Assembly (NCBI GenBank): GCA_016203755.1
Contig: JACQMD010000162.1
Location: 1-9,018 of the forward strand
Origin: Candidatus Roizmanbacteria bacterium
GTDB taxonomy: Bacteria > Patescibacteriota > Microgenomatia > GCA-001788215 > 2-01-FULL-40-14
Length of the DNA stretch: 9,018 nt
Direction of reading: 5' to 3'
Positions 6,930 through 9,018 of this stretch are shown here, piece after piece. The position numbers were made by a program, and so were the translations under genes. Within the stretch, counting starts at the first letter, position 1; each line of letters begins with the position of its first letter. The notes under the pieces were generated by a model. The model was not told where the DNA came from, did not search any database, and saw nothing but the letters and a program-made list of their open reading frames with translations.

Positions 6930-7802
6930 TCACGTCAATTGTAGGTTAGCTAGCGCTTTTGCAAAACGAGTTGGAGACTGTTGATCTTGATCGAAAAAAA
7001 GGTGTGGTTCAATTAGTTCGAGTTCCATCAAAACAAATTCTCCGTCTCTATTTATACCGTCTATGCGTGCATACAGAAGTGGTGAATCAACTTTATCCAA
7101 AATTGAATAGGCTTGATCGATAAGAGGACGATCTGGCTCTACTTTCACCTCAGTAGCACCGCAATGATGATTTGACCGAAAATCACCTTCTTTTGGAGTT
7201 TTAAGCATGGCATGACTGTATTCTCCGCCAATAAAGACGAGAGAATACTCTCCTTCACTCATTACCTCTTCCATCAGCGGTTGTATCATTACTTCTGATT
7301 GTTGGAGTATATCGTTTATTTTTATCTGTGCAGCATTGTATTCTCCAGATCGTACTCGAAATATTCCATACGCTGAGGCTCCTACAGACGGTTTAACAAC
7401 TAAATCGTTCCACTTTTTTTCTCCTGCTATATCTTCTAAATTGGTTCTTTCATCTTTTTCTAACCAAACCGTGGGAACTGTTGATACACCTTTTGATTCA
7501 AGATCAGTTAAATATTTTTTGTTAGCATTCCATCTGACTACTTCGGCTGGATTCCAAAGTGGTATATGTGTATTCTCGATTTTTGAAAGCCACGTTAAAA
7601 AGTCCTGATAGTTGTAATGGTAATTCCAGCAGGATCGTAATACGAGAGCAGTAAATCTCTCCCAATCAATATCTCCTGAATCCCATGGAACAGCTTGTGA
7701 AGTGAACCCCTCATTTTTTAGAGGTTCAACTAAAAGTGCATCACTTTTGGACAGTTCAGGAGATTCTTTATAGGTAATTAGTGCTATTTCTTTTGATGGC
7801 AT
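6930..7802 (-). CDS. ATP-grasp domain protein (RimK/glutathione-synthetase-like)
   Basis: A 290-aa ATP-grasp enzyme of the broad RimK/glutathione synthetase group, which uses ATP to form an acyl-phosphate and join it to an amine or thiol. Visible: pre-ATP-grasp domain with 'ALVLRSCWNYHYNYQDF' (52-68) and 'LWNPAEVVRWNANKKYL' (82-98); ATP-binding Lys137 in 'LVVKPSVGASAYG' (134-146); 'VMIQPLMEEV' (171-180); 'GEYSLVFIGGEYSHAMLK' (184-201); and the Mg2+-binding set Arg246/Asp248 with Glu260 and Glu262 in 'LMELELIEPHLFF' (258-270). All expected catalytic positions seem present; the substrates are unknown. I chose ATG 7802, 7 nt from a minus-strand -10 box. A TTG at 7832 would add ten residues but would lie upstream of that box. 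It is transcribed against the TPR gene and divergently from the HupE gene. Confidence 0.87.
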   Translation of the reverse strand: MPSKEIALITYKESPELSKSDALLVEPLKNEGFTSQAVPWDSGDIDWERFTALVLRSCWNYHYNYQDFLTWLSKIENTHIPLWNPAEVVRWNANKKYLTDLESKGVSTVPTVWLEKDERTNLEDIAGEKKWNDLVVKPSVGASAYGIFRVRSGEYNAAQIKINDILQQSEVMIQPLMEEVMSEGEYSLVFIGGEYSHAMLKTPKEGDFRSNHHCGATEVKVEPDRPLIDQAYSILDKVDSPLLYARIDGINRDGEFVLMELELIEPHLFFDQDQQSPTRFAKALANLQLT

Positions 7803-7809
7803 GTGACTA

Positions 7810-7818
7810 ATTGTAGCA
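7810..7818 (-). promoter_or_regulatory. Extended -10 box for the ATP-grasp gene (minus strand)
   Basis: Read on the minus strand, 7818 to 7810 is TGCTACAAT (TGn + TACAAT, five of six matches). It ends 7 nt before the ATG at 7802, so a transcript would start at or very near that ATG. This supports ATG 7802 over the upstream TTG at 7832. Confidence 0.55.
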
Positions 7819-7837
7819 TTTGTTCGCAGCAAACTAC
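7813..7837. repeat. Small inverted repeat between divergent promoters
   Basis: GTAG (7813-7816) plus TTTG (7819-7822) can pair with CAAACTAC (7830-7837): eight base pairs with a CA bulge and a 7-nt loop. It overlaps the minus-strand -10 box. It could be a regulator site for the divergent pair, but short repeats of this kind also arise by chance. Confidence 0.22.
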
Positions 7838-7861
7838 GAGAAAATGTCTTAAAATAGAGAT

Positions 7862-7867
7862 TATAAT
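7862..7867 (+). promoter_or_regulatory. -10 box for the HupE-like gene
   Basis: A consensus TATAAT ends 19 nt before ATG 7887, giving a predicted leader of about 12 nt, still without a Shine-Dalgarno. A weaker hexamer, TATATC at 7875-7880, sits at the 6-nt spacing seen at other starts but lacks the final T. Either could be used. Confidence 0.5.
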
Positions 7868-7886
7868 ATTGTTTTATATCAATCCT

Positions 7887-8684
7887 ATGGGGAAGAAAAC
7901 CATTTTTATCTTTCTAGCATGTATCGTACTCTTAACAGCTCCTTCGATATCCGCCCATGAACTGATACCTCCTGAAGCTCTTGAGTATATAAAAGACCAC
8001 CCTGATGCAACAGCTGAGGAAATTCAACAATACATAGAACAAAAATCTCCCGGATTTACGAGAAAATTTAAAGACAAACAGGAAGCAATCGACGTTATAA
8101 CCAATCGACAAACTTCTTTTTTTGATAGTGCGCGGGATTATCTGATGTTAGGAATCAAGCATATCCTCGGAGGAAAAGATCATATCTTGTTTATTCTGTC
8201 GTTACTGCTCACCTTTGTATCTCTTAAACAAATTGTCAAACTAACGAGTACGTTTACGCTTGCTCATAGCATAACGCTTATTTTAGCTGGCGCTAATATT
8301 TTGAAGTTGAGCACAAAGATTGTTGAACCGCTCATTGCATTTTCCATTGCGTATGTTGCTATCGTCACGGTGTTATTGAAAGATAAAACGTTTTTAAGTC
8401 ATACGAAATATAAAGTGGCTACGGTATTTTTCTTTGGTCTCTTTCATGGGTTAGGATTTGCTGGATTGTTGCAGGAGATTCAAATTCCCAAAGACAAATT
8501 TTTCTCTTCGCTTATCTCGTTTAATGTCGGCATTGAACTTGGACAAATCATTATTATTTCTCTTATTGTACCGCTCCTTTATCTTCTTAAAAAGAAAGTG
8601 TGGTACGGTACGTTTATAAAATTAGTTGCGATAGTTCTCTCTATCATTGCAACTGCGTGGGGAATTGAAAGAATAATCTCATAA
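7887..8684 (+). CDS. HupE/UreJ-family membrane protein
   Basis: A 265-aa protein of the HupE/UreJ type, a family linked to nickel/cobalt transport or to metalloenzyme maturation. A signal peptide (1-23) ends ISA↓HEL, so the mature protein would begin with His24. An extracytoplasmic segment (about 24-80) precedes five or six membrane helices. Conserved family motifs, rich in possible metal ligands, are 'GIKHILGGKDHILF' (89-102; His92, Asp98, His99), 'FTLAHSITL' (123-131; His127), Glu147 in 'VEPLIAFSIAY', 'FGLFHGLGFAGLLQ' (183-196; His187) and 'FNVGIELGQ' (212-220; Glu217). I chose ATG 7887: upstream codons in the same frame lie before the promoter and would spoil the signal peptide. Context with DUF4331 and TPR genes suggests a joint envelope function. 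Its transported substrate, if any, is unknown. Confidence 0.88.
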   Translation: MGKKTIFIFLACIVLLTAPSISAHELIPPEALEYIKDHPDATAEEIQQYIEQKSPGFTRKFKDKQEAIDVITNRQTSFFDSARDYLMLGIKHILGGKDHILFILSLLLTFVSLKQIVKLTSTFTLAHSITLILAGANILKLSTKIVEPLIAFSIAYVAIVTVLLKDKTFLSHTKYKVATVFFFGLFHGLGFAGLLQEIQIPKDKFFSSLISFNVGIELGQIIIISLIVPLLYLLKKKVWYGTFIKLVAIVLSIIATAWGIERIIS

Positions 8685-8725
8685 GAACTTCTTACGTAAT
8701 TCTTACTGAAAAGTGATAGTTATCA
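8682..8725. repeat. Cluster of small palindromes and repeats upstream of the VOC gene
   Basis: From the HupE stop codon onward there is a perfect 13-nt palindrome TAAGAA-C-TTCTTA (8682-8694). TTCTTAC occurs at 8689-8695 and again at 8700-8706, spaced 11 nt (about one helical turn). A palindrome TGATA-GT-TATCA follows at 8714-8725, around the expected -35 position of the next promoter. It resembles the TGATA-TAC-TATCA core of the repeat at 659-686. Operator function is inferred only. Confidence 0.35.
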
Positions 8726-8739
8726 GAGACTATGTGGGC

Positions 8740-8745
8740 TATAGT
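8740..8745 (+). promoter_or_regulatory. -10 box for the VOC gene
   Basis: TATAGT (five of six matches to TATAAT) ends exactly 6 nt before ATG 8752, the same geometry as at 2042, 3038 and 5566. There is no Shine-Dalgarno, so a leaderless transcript is predicted. Confidence 0.6.
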
Positions 8746-8751
8746 AGTTTT

Positions 8752-9018
8752 ATGTTAAATCTTAATTCAATCATGGTCGGTACGATGCAGCCGAAAGTGT
8801 TAGGTGAATTTTATGAAAAGGTGTTTGACAAAAAGCCGGATATGGAAGAAGGTGGATGGTACGGGTGGTCTGTGGGAAATACATTTTTCTCAGTCGGTGA
8901 ACATTCTGAAGTGAAAGGGAAAGCAAAAGAACCCCAAAGAATCATCGTTAATTTAGAAACAAAAGAAGTCAAAGAAGAGTTTGAGAGAATAAAGAAGATA
9001 GGCGCAAAAGTAATCAAA
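8752..9018 (+). CDS. VOC (glyoxalase/bleomycin-resistance fold) protein, 3' end cut by window edge
   Basis: Eighty-nine codons are open from ATG 8752 to the window edge. Members of this size are usually 115-130 aa, so perhaps 30-40 residues are missing. The pattern matches one VOC beta-alpha-beta-beta-beta module: 'LNSIMVGTMQPKVLGEFYEKVF' (start strand plus helix), 'GWYGWSVGNTFFSVGEHSEV' (paired strands) and 'RIIVNLETKEVKEEFERIKKIGAKVIK' (strand and helix of the next half). VOC proteins are metal-dependent lyases, dioxygenases or ligand binders. The usual N-terminal metal-ligand His of glyoxalase I is not evident (the first strand reads SIMVGTM), so a binding or other role is as likely as catalysis. 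It has its own promoter. Confidence 0.75.
   Translation, partial: MLNLNSIMVGTMQPKVLGEFYEKVFDKKPDMEEGGWYGWSVGNTFFSVGEHSEVKGKAKEPQRIIVNLETKEVKEEFERIKKIGAKVIK

Noticed and set aside
7803..7832. TTG start at 7832 for the ATP-grasp protein
   Set aside because: The minus-strand -10 box at 7810-7818 lies downstream of that TTG, and the extra ten residues do not look like part of the fold.
7803..7886. Longer N-terminus of the HupE-like protein read from 7803
   Set aside because: It would start upstream of the TATAAT box and bury the signal peptide that begins cleanly at ATG 7887.
1..9018. CRISPR array, tRNA, rRNA, insertion sequence or prophage signs
   Set aside because: I found no regularly spaced repeats, cloverleaf-like segments, transposase or phage genes, or terminal inverted repeats.
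1..9018. Alternative genetic code with UGA read as an amino acid
   Set aside because: UGA falls exactly at the expected ends of the nucleoside hydrolase and ATP-grasp genes, and no conserved region needs readthrough.

Overview
The window is a gene-dense bacterial segment with moderately AT-rich DNA, short intergenic gaps and no rRNA, tRNA, CRISPR array or insertion sequence that I can see. Stops include TAA and TGA (TGA ends the nucleoside hydrolase and the ATP-grasp gene), so the standard bacterial code applies and the UGA-recoding Gracilibacteria/Absconditabacteria are unlikely. Short gaps, two sizeable orphan proteins, no Shine-Dalgarno sequence before any start, and -10 boxes right against the start codons would suit a Patescibacteria/CPR genome such as Microgenomates. 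That placement is inference and is not proven by any marker gene here.

Layout, left to right. (1) 3-314: the nearly complete end of a HepT-type RNase toxin, overlapping by 8 nt a small MGMT-family alkyl-DNA repair domain protein (307-618). (2) 686-2008 and 2042-2971: two consecutive unrecognised soluble proteins (440 and 309 aa), each with its own start-proximal promoter. The first promoter lies inside a 28-nt inverted repeat. (3) 3038-5529: a nucleoside hydrolase overlapping by 4 nt a secreted DUF4331 protein. (4) 5566-6840: a membrane-anchored TPR protein. (5) 6930-7802, minus strand: a RimK/glutathione-synthetase-like ATP-grasp enzyme, convergent with the TPR gene and divergent from the next gene. 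(6) 7887-8684: a HupE/UreJ-type membrane protein with a signal peptide and conserved His/Asp/Glu motifs. (7) 8752-9018: the start of a VOC (glyoxalase-fold) protein that runs off the window.

Two themes connect the genes. First, DUF4331 + TPR + HupE looks like a functional set acting at or outside the membrane. The predicted mature DUF4331 protein begins Ser-Ser-His and the predicted mature HupE protein begins with His, both classic ways of presenting Cu(II)/Ni(II) ligands, so metal handling is a reasonable but untested hypothesis. Second, the starts fall into two classes: genes that overlap an upstream gene, and genes preceded by a TAnnnT box about 6 nt before ATG. The second class implies transcripts that begin at, or within a few nucleotides of, the start codon (leaderless translation). 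The same rule helps choose the ATG at 7802 for the ATP-grasp gene.
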